Shown here: positions 1 through 7,906 of the stretch, piece by piece
Layout: every line of letters starts with the position of its first letter
Position numbering within the stretch: the stretch's first letter is position 1
NCBI GenBank assembly: GCA_024236215.1
Contig: JACKKX010000002.1
Span: 1 to 64,000, forward strand
DNA length: 64,000 nucleotides
Direction of reading: 5' to 3'
Origin: Novosphingobium sp.
GTDB taxonomy: Bacteria > Pseudomonadota > Alphaproteobacteria > Sphingomonadales > Sphingomonadaceae
Made by a program: the position numbers and the translations under genes
The notes under the pieces: generated by a model
The model's database searches: none
What the model was told of the DNA's origin: nothing
What the model saw: only the letters and a program-made list of their open reading frames with translations

Positions 1-12
1 CCCCTGCGGGGT

Positions 13-106
13 CGCGTCAGGAAGGCCGCTGGCTGCGTCGTGTCGATTTGCAGGGGCAACCAGCCCCTGCTGCACGCCACTTCTGTCCAGCGGCCTTCCT
101 GACGCG
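13..106. repeat. Nested inverted repeat (large hairpin) downstream of the ABC permease gene
   Basis: Positions 13-32 and 87-106 are perfect 20-bp inverted copies of each other. Inside them, 51-57 and 63-69 form a second stem of 7 bp with a 5-nt loop. The whole element would fold into one long hairpin or cruciform of about 94 nt. It lies 32 bp beyond the stop codon of the permease gene. No T-run follows on either strand, so it is not a classical intrinsic terminator. It could be a structured 3' end, a small RNA or a short palindromic repeat element. No second copy was noticed in the window. Confidence 0.6.
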
Positions 107-138
107 ATGACGATGCATCCACCTAACCAGGACAGGCT

Positions 139-2652
139 CTAAAGCTCCCTCAGAGCCTGGGCCGGTTTCGCGCGTAGCAGCGGCAGCGAACCGGCCAGCG
201 CGAAGCCCACCACCAGTGTCAGGCCGAAGGCGAGCACGCCAAGCACCTGCCCCCAGGCGGGCAGCCAGTCGAAGGCGAACAGCTTGACCACCACCAGCCA
301 GGCCAGCGCGCTGCCTAGCGCCAGCGCGACCCCGGCCAGCAGCAGGCCCAGCAGCGCATATTCGGCCAGTTGCAGCGCCAGCAGCTGGCGGCGGCTGGCG
401 CCCAGCACGCGCAGGATCACGTTGTCGTAAAGCCGGCTGGCCCGCGCCGCCGCTATCGCGCCCAGCAGCACCGCGATCCCGGCCAGCACCGCCACCGATG
501 CCGCGGAAAGGATCGCCAGACTGACCTGTCGCAGCAGGTCGCGCGCCTGGGTAAGGATGCCGCCAACCTCGATCACCGAGCTGGCGGGAAAGGCGCGGAC
601 CAGCGCGCGCAGCAGTTCCCCGCGCGGCTGGCCCCTGGGCAGATCGATCGTCGCGGCCATGTTGTGCGGGGCGTCGGCAATTGCGTTGGGGCTGAACACC
701 AGCACATAGTTGAAGCCCATCGAATCCCAGTCGATCCGCCGCAGCGAGGCGATCCGCGCCGTGCGCTCCACGCCCAGCAGGCCGATGGTCAGTTCGTCCC
801 CGATCTTGAGGTCGAGTGCTTCGGCCAGCTTCTCGTCGATCGAAACCAGCGGCTCTCCGGCATAGCCGCGCGGCCACCATGCGCCCTTGGTCACAACGTT
901 TCCTTCGGGCACTTCGTCGCTGTAGGTCAGCCCGCGCTCACCGCGCAGCGGCCAGGCTTCGTCGGGAATTTGCTTGAGATCGGCCACGCGGGTCATCCGC
1001 CCGGCCGGGCCATAGGCCAGGATCGCGCCGCGCAGCGAAGGCACGGTGCGGACCCGGGCCGCTGGTGCCACCTGTGCCACGGCCTGGCGGAATTCGCCCA
1101 CCCGCTCGCGCGGCACGTCGAGCACGAAATAGTCGGGCGCGCGCTGGGGTACCCGCGCGGCGATATTGCCATCGAGGCTGGTCTGGATCGCGGCCAGCAT
1201 GACGAAGGCGGAAAGGCCAAAGCCCAGCGCGGTCACCAGCGCCCCGGTCTGCGCGCCGGGCCGGTGCAGATTGGCGAGCGCGAGGCGCAGCAGCGGGCGC
1301 TCGGGCCGGGGCAGGTGCGCGGCGAGGCGGCGGATCCCCAGCCCCAGTGCGCCCAGCAGCACGAGCAGACCCAGCGCACCTGCCAGGAACCATAGCGCCA
1401 GCATCGGCTGCCGGGCGGTGGCAAGCGCCAGCGCGGCGATTCCCGCCATTCCAATCCCCACCGGCAGCACCGCATCGCGCCAGCGCCGTGCCAAAGGAGA
1501 TACCCGCGCCCGCATGAGTGCCATCGCCGGGAAATGCCGCGCGGCCAGCAAGGGCGGCGCGGCGAATACCAGCGCCACCAGCAACCCATAGAGCGCCGCG
1601 CGGGCCAGCGCGCCGGGATCGATCACCAGTCCCGGCGCCACCGGCAGCAGGCTGCCCAGCGCCGCGCCGAGCAAGGGGGTGACCAGCACCCCGGCTACCA
1701 GCCCCGCGCCGCTTCCGACCAGCGCCGCCGTAGCGATCTGCAACAGATAGATCCGGGCGATGTCGCCGCTGGTCGCGCCCAGCACCTTGAAGGTCGCGAC
1801 GCTGGTGCGGCGCGCCTCGAGGTAGGAGGAAACCCCGCCGCCGATCCCGATCCCGGCGATCACCAGCGCGGCAAGGCCCACCAGCACCAGAAAATCGCCC
1901 ATCCGGCCGACAAACCGCTCGGCCCCCGGCGCGGCCTTGTCGCGGGTGCGGATCTCGAACCCGGCGGAAGGGAATGCGGCCTTGAGGCTGTCCGCCGCGC
2001 CTTGCGGATCGCGGGCCGCAGGCAGGGCGATGCGATATTTCGAGCGGTACATTGCCCCTGGTGCGGTCAGTCCGGCCTGCGCCGGGAAAGCCGCGTCGAC
2101 GATCACCACTGGGCCCAGCGTAAAACCTTCGCCCAGCCGGTCAGGCTCATCGGCAATGATCCCGCCAACCTTGAGGGTCGCGGTGCCGATCAGGAAGATG
2201 TCATCCACGCGCACACCCAGCCGCTCCGCCGCACCTTCGGCCAGCCAGGCCGTCCCCGGTGCGGGCGCGCCGAGCAGGCGGCCATCCTTGAGCGCAAGGC
2301 GCCCGACCAGCGGCCAGTTCGGCTCGACCGCCTTCAGCTCGACTGGCGCAGCCAGTTCGCCGGCGCGAGCCATCGCCTGCATTCTGAGCCCGCCCGACAC
2401 CGGGCCGAATTCTGCGAACGCGGCGCGCTCTTGCGCGCTGGCGGCGCGCTGCCACACCGCAACCTCGATATCGCCGCCCAGGATCGTCCGGCCCCGGCTC
2501 GACAGTTCCTGCTCTATCGCCCCGGTCAGGGTGCCGATCGCGGAGAGCGCGCCCACCCCCAGGAACAGGCACACCAGCAGCAGCCTCAGCCCCCGGAACC
2601 GGGCTGAAAGATCGCGCCGGGCAATCGCCCAGGCCGTGGCCCAGCCGGTCAT
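139..2652 (-). CDS. FtsX-like ABC transporter permease (YbbP family)
   Basis: This 837-residue integral membrane protein is the permease partner of the ATPase encoded just upstream. A first membrane helix lies near residues 22-40. A long extracytoplasmic region follows, then FtsX-type membrane blocks near residues 255-440 and 715-835. The second block carries the ILRVLGASRRQ motif typical of MacB/FtsX permeases. The start overlaps the ATPase stop by 4 nt (ATGA), so translation is coupled. The neighbouring esterase gene reproduces the tesA-ybbA-ybbP arrangement known in proteobacteria; the substrate is unknown, with lipid or envelope export inferred from that context. An 8-bp inverted repeat (133-140 and 152-159) straddles the stop codon. 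Confidence 0.9.
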   Translation of the reverse strand: MTGWATAWAIARRDLSARFRGLRLLLVCLFLGVGALSAIGTLTGAIEQELSSRGRTILGGDIEVAVWQRAASAQERAAFAEFGPVSGGLRMQAMARAGELAAPVELKAVEPNWPLVGRLALKDGRLLGAPAPGTAWLAEGAAERLGVRVDDIFLIGTATLKVGGIIADEPDRLGEGFTLGPVVIVDAAFPAQAGLTAPGAMYRSKYRIALPAARDPQGAADSLKAAFPSAGFEIRTRDKAAPGAERFVGRMGDFLVLVGLAALVIAGIGIGGGVSSYLEARRTSVATFKVLGATSGDIARIYLLQIATAALVGSGAGLVAGVLVTPLLGAALGSLLPVAPGLVIDPGALARAALYGLLVALVFAAPPLLAARHFPAMALMRARVSPLARRWRDAVLPVGIGMAGIAALALATARQPMLALWFLAGALGLLVLLGALGLGIRRLAAHLPRPERPLLRLALANLHRPGAQTGALVTALGFGLSAFVMLAAIQTSLDGNIAARVPQRAPDYFVLDVPRERVGEFRQAVAQVAPAARVRTVPSLRGAILAYGPAGRMTRVADLKQIPDEAWPLRGERGLTYSDEVPEGNVVTKGAWWPRGYAGEPLVSIDEKLAEALDLKIGDELTIGLLGVERTARIASLRRIDWDSMGFNYVLVFSPNAIADAPHNMAATIDLPRGQPRGELLRALVRAFPASSVIEVGGILTQARDLLRQVSLAILSAASVAVLAGIAVLLGAIAAARASRLYDNVILRVLGASRRQLLALQLAEYALLGLLLAGVALALGSALAWLVVVKLFAFDWLPAWGQVLGVLAFGLTLVVGFALAGSLPLLRAKPAQALREL

Positions 2653-3356
2653 GCCCGGGCGTTGTCGCTGGGGGCGGTGTCGCTGGCCACGCGCCCATCG
2701 GCCAGCGTGACGACCCGTTCGCAGCGGCGCGCCAGTTCGGGATCATGGGTTATCACCACCAGCGTCGCGCCGGTTTCGGCCCGGCGGGCAAACAGCAGGT
2801 CCATCACCGCCGCGCCGGTCGCAGCATCGAGGTTGCCGGTCGGTTCATCGGCGAAGACCAGCGCCGGGCGCGGGGCCAGCGCGCGGGCGATCGCCACCCG
2901 CTGCTGTTCGCCCCCGGAAAGCTGGGCGGGATAGTGGTGCAGCCGGTGGCCCAGCCCGACACTTTCCAGTTCGGCCTCTGCGCGCGAACGCGCATCCGTC
3001 ATTCCGGCCAGTTCCATCGGGGTCATCACGTTTTCGAGCGCGGTCATGGTGGGCAGGAGGTGAAAAGCCTGCAGCACGATCCCGATCCGGCCGCGCCGGG
3101 CAGCGGCCAGCGCATCTTCGGTCAAGGCGGCAAAATCGGCTCCGGCGATCCGCAGGCTGCCCGAAGTGGCCCGCTCAAGCCCGGAAAGCAGCGCCATCAG
3201 GCTGCTCTTGCCCGATCCCGAAGGACCGAGCAGGGCAAGCGTCTGGCCCTGGGGCACGGCAAGGTCGATCCCGCGCAGGATATCCACCGCGCCGCCGCCT
3301 TCGCCAAGGGTGAGAACAAGATTGGAAGCCTCGATGGCCAGGGGGGGACTTGTCAC
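2649..3356 (-). CDS. ABC transporter ATP-binding protein (YbbA/LolD family)
   Basis: This 235-residue cytoplasmic ATPase has a Walker A motif GPSGSGKS at residues 44-51, the signature LSGGEQQRVAIARAL, and Walker B with VFADEPTGNLD. Length and motif order fit the MacB/LolD/YbbA group that pairs with FtsX-type permeases. The start is GTG at 3356. It is divergent from the esterase gene (start 3404), so the two promoters share 47 bp. The 3' end overlaps the permease start by 4 nt, so the pair forms an operon and probably one transporter. Confidence 0.93.
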   Translation of the reverse strand: MTSPPLAIEASNLVLTLGEGGGAVDILRGIDLAVPQGQTLALLGPSGSGKSSLMALLSGLERATSGSLRIAGADFAALTEDALAAARRGRIGIVLQAFHLLPTMTALENVMTPMELAGMTDARSRAEAELESVGLGHRLHHYPAQLSGGEQQRVAIARALAPRPALVFADEPTGNLDAATGAAVMDLLFARRAETGATLVVITHDPELARRCERVVTLADGRVASDTAPSDNARA

Positions 3357-3403
3357 TGCGCGGGGATGCCATAGCTAGGGGGTGGAGCCAAGGAGGTTGC
3401 ACG

Positions 3404-4120
3404 ATGAAATGGAAATTGCCGCTCGCACTTGCAACCCTGGCGCTTGCTGCCTGTGGGCAGGATCGGGCGCCCCCGGCCCCCGTGGCCAGCGATGCGGAAC
3501 AAATGCCCGCGCTGCCGGTGGTGGGCGAGGAGGTGACGATCCTTGCCCTGGGGGACAGCCTGTTCGCCGGCTACGGGCTCGATCCGGGGCAGAGCTATCC
3601 GGCCCGGCTCGAAGCGGCGCTGCGCGCGCGCGGGATCAACGCCCGGATCGTCAATGCGGGGGTTTCCGGCGATACTACCGCCGATGGGCTGGCGCGGATC
3701 GATTTTGCGCTCGATAGCCTCAAGCAGCCCCCCGCACTGGTTCTGGTCAGCCTGGGCGGCAATGATATGCTGCGCGCTGTCCCGCCCGAGCAGACCCGCG
3801 CCAATATCGATGCACTGCTGGGCAAGCTTGATGCCCGCAAGGTGCCGGTGCTGGTGCTGGGGATGAAGGCCGCGCCCAATCTCGGCCCGGATTATCAGCG
3901 CGCTTTCGATGCGCTCTACCCCGAACTGACCAAAAAGCACGGCGATGCACTGGTCCCGTTCTTTCTTGAACCGGTCTATGACAAGCCGCAGCTACTCCAG
4001 GCCGATCACATTCACCCGACGCTGCAAGGGATCGACGCGCTGGTGGGATCGACGGCTGACCAGGTGGTGGCGGCTCTGCCCGCCAAGGCCGTCAAAGGTG
4101 CTCCGCCCGCCCCTCGCTGA
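3404..4120 (+). CDS. tesA: Arylesterase / lysophospholipase-type SGNH hydrolase, lipoprotein form (TesA-like)
   Basis: This 238-residue SGNH-fold hydrolase has block I GDSLFAGYGLDPG carrying the catalytic serine, a GGND block, and DHIHPT near the C-terminus carrying the Asp-His pair. The N-terminus is a lipoprotein signal with lipobox LAAC (Cys17), so the enzyme is probably anchored in the envelope; E. coli TesA by contrast is soluble and periplasmic. The ATG at 3404 is chosen because AGGAGG lies just upstream and the signal peptide begins there; an in-frame ATG at 3350 would bury the signal. It probably cleaves acyl esters or thioesters. The 3' end overlaps recF convergently by 29 nt. Confidence 0.88.
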   Translation: MKWKLPLALATLALAACGQDRAPPAPVASDAEQMPALPVVGEEVTILALGDSLFAGYGLDPGQSYPARLEAALRARGINARIVNAGVSGDTTADGLARIDFALDSLKQPPALVLVSLGGNDMLRAVPPEQTRANIDALLGKLDARKVPVLVLGMKAAPNLGPDYQRAFDALYPELTKKHGDALVPFFLEPVYDKPQLLQADHIHPTLQGIDALVGSTADQVVAALPAKAVKGAPPAPR

Positions 4121-5162
4121 CCTGCCAGGCTGCCGCTTCGGCCAGGATTGCCGCGAATGGAGCGGGTTCGGTGCCGGTCAGCCAGACCTGTGCGCGTCCC
4201 GCTCGCAGCCGCTCGAACAGCGCCTCGCGGCGTAGCGGATCGAGGTGGGCCGCCACCTCGTCTAGCAGCAGCAGCCCCGGACGATCCGGATCGAGCAGGT
4301 CGGCATGGGCCAGGGTGATCGCGATCAGCATCGCCTTTTGCTCGCCAGTCGAACATTCGGCGGCGGGCATGGCCTTGCTCGCCATGGTCACGGCCAGTTC
4401 GTCGCGGTGCGGCCCGGTAAGGGTGCGTCCGGCGGCACGGTCACGGCGGCGTGTAGCGGCAAGGGCGGCGGCGAGTTCTTGTGCTTCGCGCGGACCGCCG
4501 GCCTGGTAGTGCAGCTCGGGCCGCGCGAAGGGCGCATCGGGCAGGGCGGCGAGGGCCGCGCCAAGCTGCTCCACCAGCCGAGCCCGCGCCTGCGCAACCA
4601 GCGCGCCAGCTTCGGCCAGCTGTGCTTCGATCGCTTCGAGCCAGGCCGGCTCGGGCTCGGCATCGGCGGACAGCAGGCGGTTGCGTTCGCGCAGCGCGGC
4701 TTCGGCCCGCGCGGCGATCCGGGCATGGCCGGGTTCCAGCGCCAAGACCAGCCGGTCAAGATAGCGCCGCCGCGATCCCGCGCCCTCGGCGAAAAGCCGG
4801 TCCATCGCCGGGGTAAGCCAGCCGATCGATAGCCATTCCCCCAACCGCACAGCGGGCACTTCGGCGCCGTTGACTTGAACGGCGCGGCGTCCCGGCCGGT
4901 CCGGCACAAGCCCGGTGCCCAGCCGCACCGCCTCACCCAGATCGGCGCTGACCGCGAATCCGCCGTCGCCCCGCTGCGCGGGCAGATCGGTGAGCGCGGC
5001 GCGTCGCAGTCCGCGCCCCGGGGCGAGCAGCGACAGCGCTTCGAGCACATTGGTTTTTCCGGCACCGTTTTCTCCGACCAGCAGGTTGAAGTGGGTCGTA
5101 CCCTCCAGCCGGGTGGCCAGGTGGTTGCGGAAGCCGGTGAGGGTGATGCGATCGAGCGCCAT
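4092..5162 (-). CDS. recF: DNA replication and repair protein RecF
   Basis: RecF is an SMC-like ATPase that loads RecA at single-strand gaps with RecO and RecR. The 356-residue product shows Walker A GENGAGKT at residues 30-37, the GFRN element near the N-terminus, a signature of the form STGEQKAMLIAITLAHA, and Walker B LLLLDEVAAHLD. Length is normal for the family. Unlike the classical dnaA-dnaN-recF order, it stands alone here, between the esterase gene and a stress-regulated small operon. Its 3' end overlaps the esterase gene convergently. Confidence 0.95.
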   Translation of the reverse strand: MALDRITLTGFRNHLATRLEGTTHFNLLVGENGAGKTNVLEALSLLAPGRGLRRAALTDLPAQRGDGGFAVSADLGEAVRLGTGLVPDRPGRRAVQVNGAEVPAVRLGEWLSIGWLTPAMDRLFAEGAGSRRRYLDRLVLALEPGHARIAARAEAALRERNRLLSADAEPEPAWLEAIEAQLAEAGALVAQARARLVEQLGAALAALPDAPFARPELHYQAGGPREAQELAAALAATRRRDRAAGRTLTGPHRDELAVTMASKAMPAAECSTGEQKAMLIAITLAHADLLDPDRPGLLLLDEVAAHLDPLRREALFERLRAGRAQVWLTGTEPAPFAAILAEAAAWQVSEGRAEHL

Positions 5163-5214
5163 GAGCCGGATCAGCGATAGAATGGGCGCGGTGTCGCTGT
5201 CACGCGAAAGCGCA

Positions 5215-5240
5215 TTCCCGAAAGTTGGTAAGAAATCCCA
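5215..5240 (+). promoter_or_regulatory. Candidate PspF upstream activating sequence, degenerate
   Basis: Three hexamers lie at exact 10-bp spacing: TTCCCG (5215-5220), TTGGTA (5225-5230) and ATCCCA (5235-5240). They match the alternating TTCCCA/TGGGAA pattern upstream of the pspA operon at 14 of 18 positions. The array is about 80-100 bp upstream of the sigma-54 -24 element at 5317. This is inference from pattern and spacing; the middle site is weak. Confidence 0.45.
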
Positions 5241-5316
5241 CTAGTTGTTGATTGCAAATAGCTGCGAAATTCGTTCACGAAGCAGAAAGCTTGGATTTCT
5301 GCGGGTTTCCGCAAAT

Positions 5317-5332
5317 TGGCACGGCATCTGCA
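5317..5332 (+). promoter_or_regulatory. Sigma-54 (-24/-12) promoter of the 46-aa peptide/pspC operon
   Basis: TGGCACGGCATCTGCA matches the sigma-54 consensus TGGCACG-N4-TTGC with one mismatch (CTGC). The -24 GG is at 5318-5319 and the -12 GC at 5330-5331, giving a predicted start of transcription near 5342. The first gene begins at 5389. The core closely resembles the pspA-operon promoter at 18885-18899. Confidence 0.75.
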
Positions 5333-5388
5333 AACAGTCTGGCATCCGCGCAAAAGGACGCGGGACCCAATTCAACGAGGAAAAGACC

Positions 5389-5529
5389 ATGACTGCTTTT
5401 GACATTATCGCCAACCGCCTGACCGCTGCGGTCTCCGCGCTTGCCCTTTCGCTGGTGCTCGTCACCGGCACGATGACCACCCCGGCAACGGCCTATGCCC
5501 AGACCGCCTATGTGGGTGTCGTGGCGTGA
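5389..5529 (+). CDS. 46-residue single-helix membrane peptide, first gene of a sigma-54 operon
   Basis: The short product begins MTAFDIIANRL and has one hydrophobic helix (about residues 12-28, rich in Ala, Leu and Val), then a Thr/Ala-rich tail ending near TAYAQTAY. It may be an inner-membrane peptide or a secreted peptide with a cleavable signal (candidate AYA-Q site). The ATG at 5389 follows GAGGAAAAG; a longer in-frame start at 5245 would precede the predicted transcription start. Its stop overlaps the next start as GTGA, so the two are translationally coupled. No family is recognised. In position and architecture it resembles the 53-residue peptide heading the pspA operon. Confidence 0.72.
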   Translation: MTAFDIIANRLTAAVSALALSLVLVTGTMTTPATAYAQTAYVGVVA

Positions 5530-5744
5530 GCGCGCTCGATCGCCAGGGCGGCATGAACAGCCCCGCAGGCGGCGGCTTCCGCCTCGGCAAGGACAACGCC
5601 AAGCTGATGGGCGTGTGCTCGGGCATCGCCAACCACTTCGGCTGGGATGTGACGCTGGTCCGCATCGCCTGGGTGGTTGCCACCCTGGTCGGCGTCGGCT
5701 CGCTGATCCCGATCTACCTCGCGATCGGCCTCATCGCCGATTGA
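5526..5744 (+). CDS. PspC-domain membrane protein (second copy)
   Basis: This 72-residue protein consists of a single PspC domain: the GFRLGKDNAKLMGVCSGIA stretch, then WDVTLVRIAWVV and a second hydrophobic segment ending IYLAIGLIAD. PspC proteins are inner-membrane parts of the phage-shock response. The start is GTG at 5526, overlapping the 46-aa peptide stop. It lacks the C-terminal coiled-coil extension of the larger PspC at 17058-17435. The sigma-54 promoter and phased upstream sites suggest control by the PspF encoded at 18970. Confidence 0.88.
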   Translation: MSALDRQGGMNSPAGGGFRLGKDNAKLMGVCSGIANHFGWDVTLVRIAWVVATLVGVGSLIPIYLAIGLIAD

Positions 5745-5760
5745 CGAAGATCGCCGGTGA

Positions 5761-5785
5761 GGTCCCGCCCCGCAAGGGCGGGACC
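5761..5785. terminator. Hairpin between convergent pspC-type and queuosine transporter genes
   Basis: A perfect 10-bp stem, GGTCCCGCCC (5761-5770) and GGGCGGGACC (5776-5785), with a 5-nt loop sits between two convergent genes. There is no strong T-run, so it may act as a bidirectional terminator or 3'-end stabiliser. Confidence 0.6.
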
Positions 5786-6507
5786 TATACCGCCTCGGCC
5801 TTCGCAAAAGGCGAAAAGTCGGTCCCGGTATCGAAAACATCGACCCCTTCGCGGGCCTTGAGATAGCCTACAACGGCATAGGTCACCGGGGTCAGCAGCG
5901 CTTCCCACAGCACTTTTAGCGCCCAGTTGGTGACCATCACCGTCAGCACCTGCTGCTCTGACCAGATCCCCCAGAACGCCACCGGATAGAAGATCACGCT
6001 GTCAACCGCTTGCCCGAACAGGGTCGATCCGATCGTGCGGCTCCACAGATGCCTGCCCCCGGTCAGCAGCTTCATCTTCGCCATCACGAAGCTGTTGACG
6101 AATTCCCCCGCCCAGAATGCCGTAACCGAGGCGGCAACGATCCGCCAGGTGTTGCCGAACACGCTCTCATACGCGGCCTGTCCGCTCCAGCCTTCGGCCG
6201 GGGGCAGGGCGACCACCACGGTGCTCATGAAGGCCATGAACAGCATCGCGGCAAACCCGGTCCACACGCAGCGCCGGGCATTGGCATAGCCGTATACCTC
6301 GGTCAGTACGTCGCCCAGCACATAGGAGACCGGGAAGAACAGGATCCCGGCGCCGAAGGTATAGCCCCACAGCGTCGCCAGCTTTGCCGCCCCGATCAGG
6401 TTGGAAAGCAGCAGGATCGCGACGAAAGCCGCCATCAGGTAATCGAAGTAACGGAAATGGCGGCGCGCGCCGGCCTGGCCGTCGATGCGGGAAAGTTCAT
6501 GGCTCAT
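5785..6507 (-). CDS. Queuosine precursor transporter (YhhQ / VUT family)
   Basis: This 240-residue inner-membrane protein has about six hydrophobic segments (for example FDYLMAAFVAILLLSNLIG and FFPVSYVLGDVLTEVYGYA). The SYVLGDVLTEVYGY block is characteristic of the YhhQ family, which imports preQ0/preQ1 for queuosine tRNA modification. The start is placed at 6507 (MSHELSR), which fits the family length; an upstream ATG at 6543 would add 12 poorly fitting residues. No preQ1 riboswitch was seen in the 61 bp between this start and the divergent tRNA-Arg gene. Confidence 0.88.
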   Translation of the reverse strand: MSHELSRIDGQAGARRHFRYFDYLMAAFVAILLLSNLIGAAKLATLWGYTFGAGILFFPVSYVLGDVLTEVYGYANARRCVWTGFAAMLFMAFMSTVVVALPPAEGWSGQAAYESVFGNTWRIVAASVTAFWAGEFVNSFVMAKMKLLTGGRHLWSRTIGSTLFGQAVDSVIFYPVAFWGIWSEQQVLTVMVTNWALKVLWEALLTPVTYAVVGYLKAREGVDVFDTGTDFSPFAKAEAV

Positions 6508-6568
6508 GGCGCCCTTGCTAACCGGTGTTTGCGTGCCGCGCAAAGCATGCTTATGGCAAGCGCGGCGC

Positions 6569-6645
<77 letters not shown>

Positions 6646-6756
6646 TTTCCGATTTCGTGCGCCATTCCGCGTGATCGCCGTCACGGCAATGTCACGGGCC
6701 ATAGGGCAAGGGTCCTTGCGCGACCCGACCCGGCGGCCTTCCTGCCGGGCAACTTG

Positions 6757-6791
6757 CCCCGGCGCGTGGCGAATGCGCCGGGGTGCCTTTT
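6757..6791 (+). terminator. Intrinsic terminator for tRNA-Arg
   Basis: A perfect 9-bp stem CCCCGGCGC (6757-6765) and GCGCCGGGG (6775-6783) is followed by TGCCTTTT on the plus strand. It sits just beyond tRNA-Arg and abuts the 3' end of the convergent NUDIX gene. Confidence 0.7.
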
Positions 6792-7594
6792 CAGCCGCGC
6801 GAGGCGCTGTCGAGTCTCTCTCCGTCGACCGGGTAACCCGCGTCCGGAGGAATCAGCAGCCAAGGTTCGCCATCGCGCAGTTCCATGAACGGGGTGATCA
6901 TCCGCACAGGATAGTCGGCGACATGGCCCAGCGCGTCGGCATAGCTGGCGAACAGCGCCAGCCGTTCGAGGTTGCGGCGGGTCGGGAAGATCACCTTGAT
7001 CTCGCCGCGATCGGCCATGTCCAGCGCCTCGGCCGCTCCGGCCCAGAACAGGCGGGTGTTTTCGGTTGCATCGACCAGCAGCTCAACCGCGCCGGTGCCA
7101 AGATCCGCCAGGTAAAAGCGGGTGTCGAACACCCGCACTTCGCGGTGCTTGGGCCGCCAGCGGGCGAAGGGCACCAAGGCTTCGAGGTCCAGCGTCCAAT
7201 TCATTTCCTCAAGCACCGGTGCCAGCCTGCCGCGTTCGAGCAGCAATGCGCGCGCGTGCCGTGCATCATCAAGGCCCGGTTGCTGGTGCAAGCCCACGAC
7301 GAGCCCCGTTTCCTCAAGCGTTTCACGCACCGCCGCGATCCGCGCTGCCAGCTCGTCAAGCGCGTCCTCATCGTCGTTTCCGCCGTGCGCGCGGGCCAGG
7401 TCGCGGTCGGCGTCGTCGACCCGCCCGCCGGGAAACACCGCCGCCCCGCCGGCAAAGCGCATTTCCTTGGCGCGCTGAACCATCAAGAGTTGTGGTGCTC
7501 CGCCCGCCGGATCGCGCCGAAAGATCACCAGGGTTGCGGCCGGTGTTGCGGGCGGCGGCTCGCCGCTTTGGTCAAAATATCGTTCGAGGGTCAT
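6791..7594 (-). CDS. NUDIX hydrolase (NUDT8/NUDT19-like)
   Basis: This 267-residue protein has a NUDIX fold. The FPGGRVDDAD part of the NUDIX box is separated by an acidic insertion from the catalytic helix RETLEETGLVV (about residues 85-95). This long-box form is typical of NUDT8/NUDT19-like enzymes that cleave CoA or related nucleotides; the substrate here is not known. The ATG at 7594 (MTLERYFDQ) is chosen because the upstream in-frame sequence does not look like the family. The gene is monocistronic, convergent with tRNA-Arg. Confidence 0.85.
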   Translation of the reverse strand: MTLERYFDQSGEPPPATPAATLVIFRRDPAGGAPQLLMVQRAKEMRFAGGAAVFPGGRVDDADRDLARAHGGNDDEDALDELAARIAAVRETLEETGLVVGLHQQPGLDDARHARALLLERGRLAPVLEEMNWTLDLEALVPFARWRPKHREVRVFDTRFYLADLGTGAVELLVDATENTRLFWAGAAEALDMADRGEIKVIFPTRRNLERLALFASYADALGHVADYPVRMITPFMELRDGEPWLLIPPDAGYPVDGERLDSASRG

Positions 7595-7705
7595 CGCCGC
7601 ACAGGTTGCAGGGAGCGATCGCGGTTTGGCAAGGGCAAACACCATTCCTGGCCACCCCGATATGTCGGAAATTATTACATCCGCACGATGGTTGCGCGCG
7701 CCTTC

Positions 7706-7727
7706 ATTTTTCAAGCGATTGAAAAAT
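7706..7727. promoter_or_regulatory. Perfect 9+9 bp inverted repeat, candidate operator
   Basis: ATTTTTCAA (7706-7714), a GCGA spacer, then TTGAAAAAT (7719-7727) form a perfect dyad. The AT-rich arms stand out in this GC-rich sequence. The dyad ends 16 bp upstream of the sigma-54-like -24 element at 7744. It could bind a dimeric regulator of the cyclic-di-GMP gene or of the NUDIX gene. Confidence 0.5.
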
Positions 7728-7743
7728 AGCTCTTTGCTTGAAC

Positions 7744-7759
7744 TGGCACGGACCATGCA
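7744..7759 (+). promoter_or_regulatory. Possible sigma-54 promoter upstream of the CHASE4-GGDEF-EAL gene
   Basis: TGGCACGGACCATGCA matches TGGCACG-N4-TTGC with one mismatch (ATGC), keeping the essential GG and GC dinucleotides at the correct spacing. It is about 150 bp before the coding start. No TGGGAA array was seen upstream, so if used it would need an activator other than PspF. Confidence 0.4.
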
Positions 7760-7906
7760 TGGATTGGATCACCCAAAGCAGTCTCGAATGAGGCGGGGCC
7801 GCACCCTGGTCTCCGCGGTCCCGCCTCCCCGAGCCCCCCTGTCTTCCCGGGGTTCCCCATCAAGCTTTCCTTGAGGATTCGGCGCTAGTTTCCGCCTGTC
7901 GGGCAT

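Larger units (their letters stand above)
7595..7906. other. 312-bp divergent intergenic region with an inverted repeat and a sigma-54-like site
   Basis: This spacer separates the NUDIX gene (leftward) from the CHASE4-GGDEF-EAL gene (rightward). Besides the two elements listed separately (7706-7727 and 7744-7759), no open reading frame or RNA gene was recognised in it. Confidence 0.6.

Noticed and set aside
17-880. 287-codon open frame on the minus strand at the left edge
   Set aside because: It lies in another frame of the FtsX-like permease gene, is Arg/Ala/Gly-rich and has no recognisable domain; a GC-bias shadow.
6508-6568. preQ1 riboswitch before the queuosine-precursor transporter gene
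   Set aside because: The spacer is only 61 bp and shows no preQ1 pseudoknot pattern.
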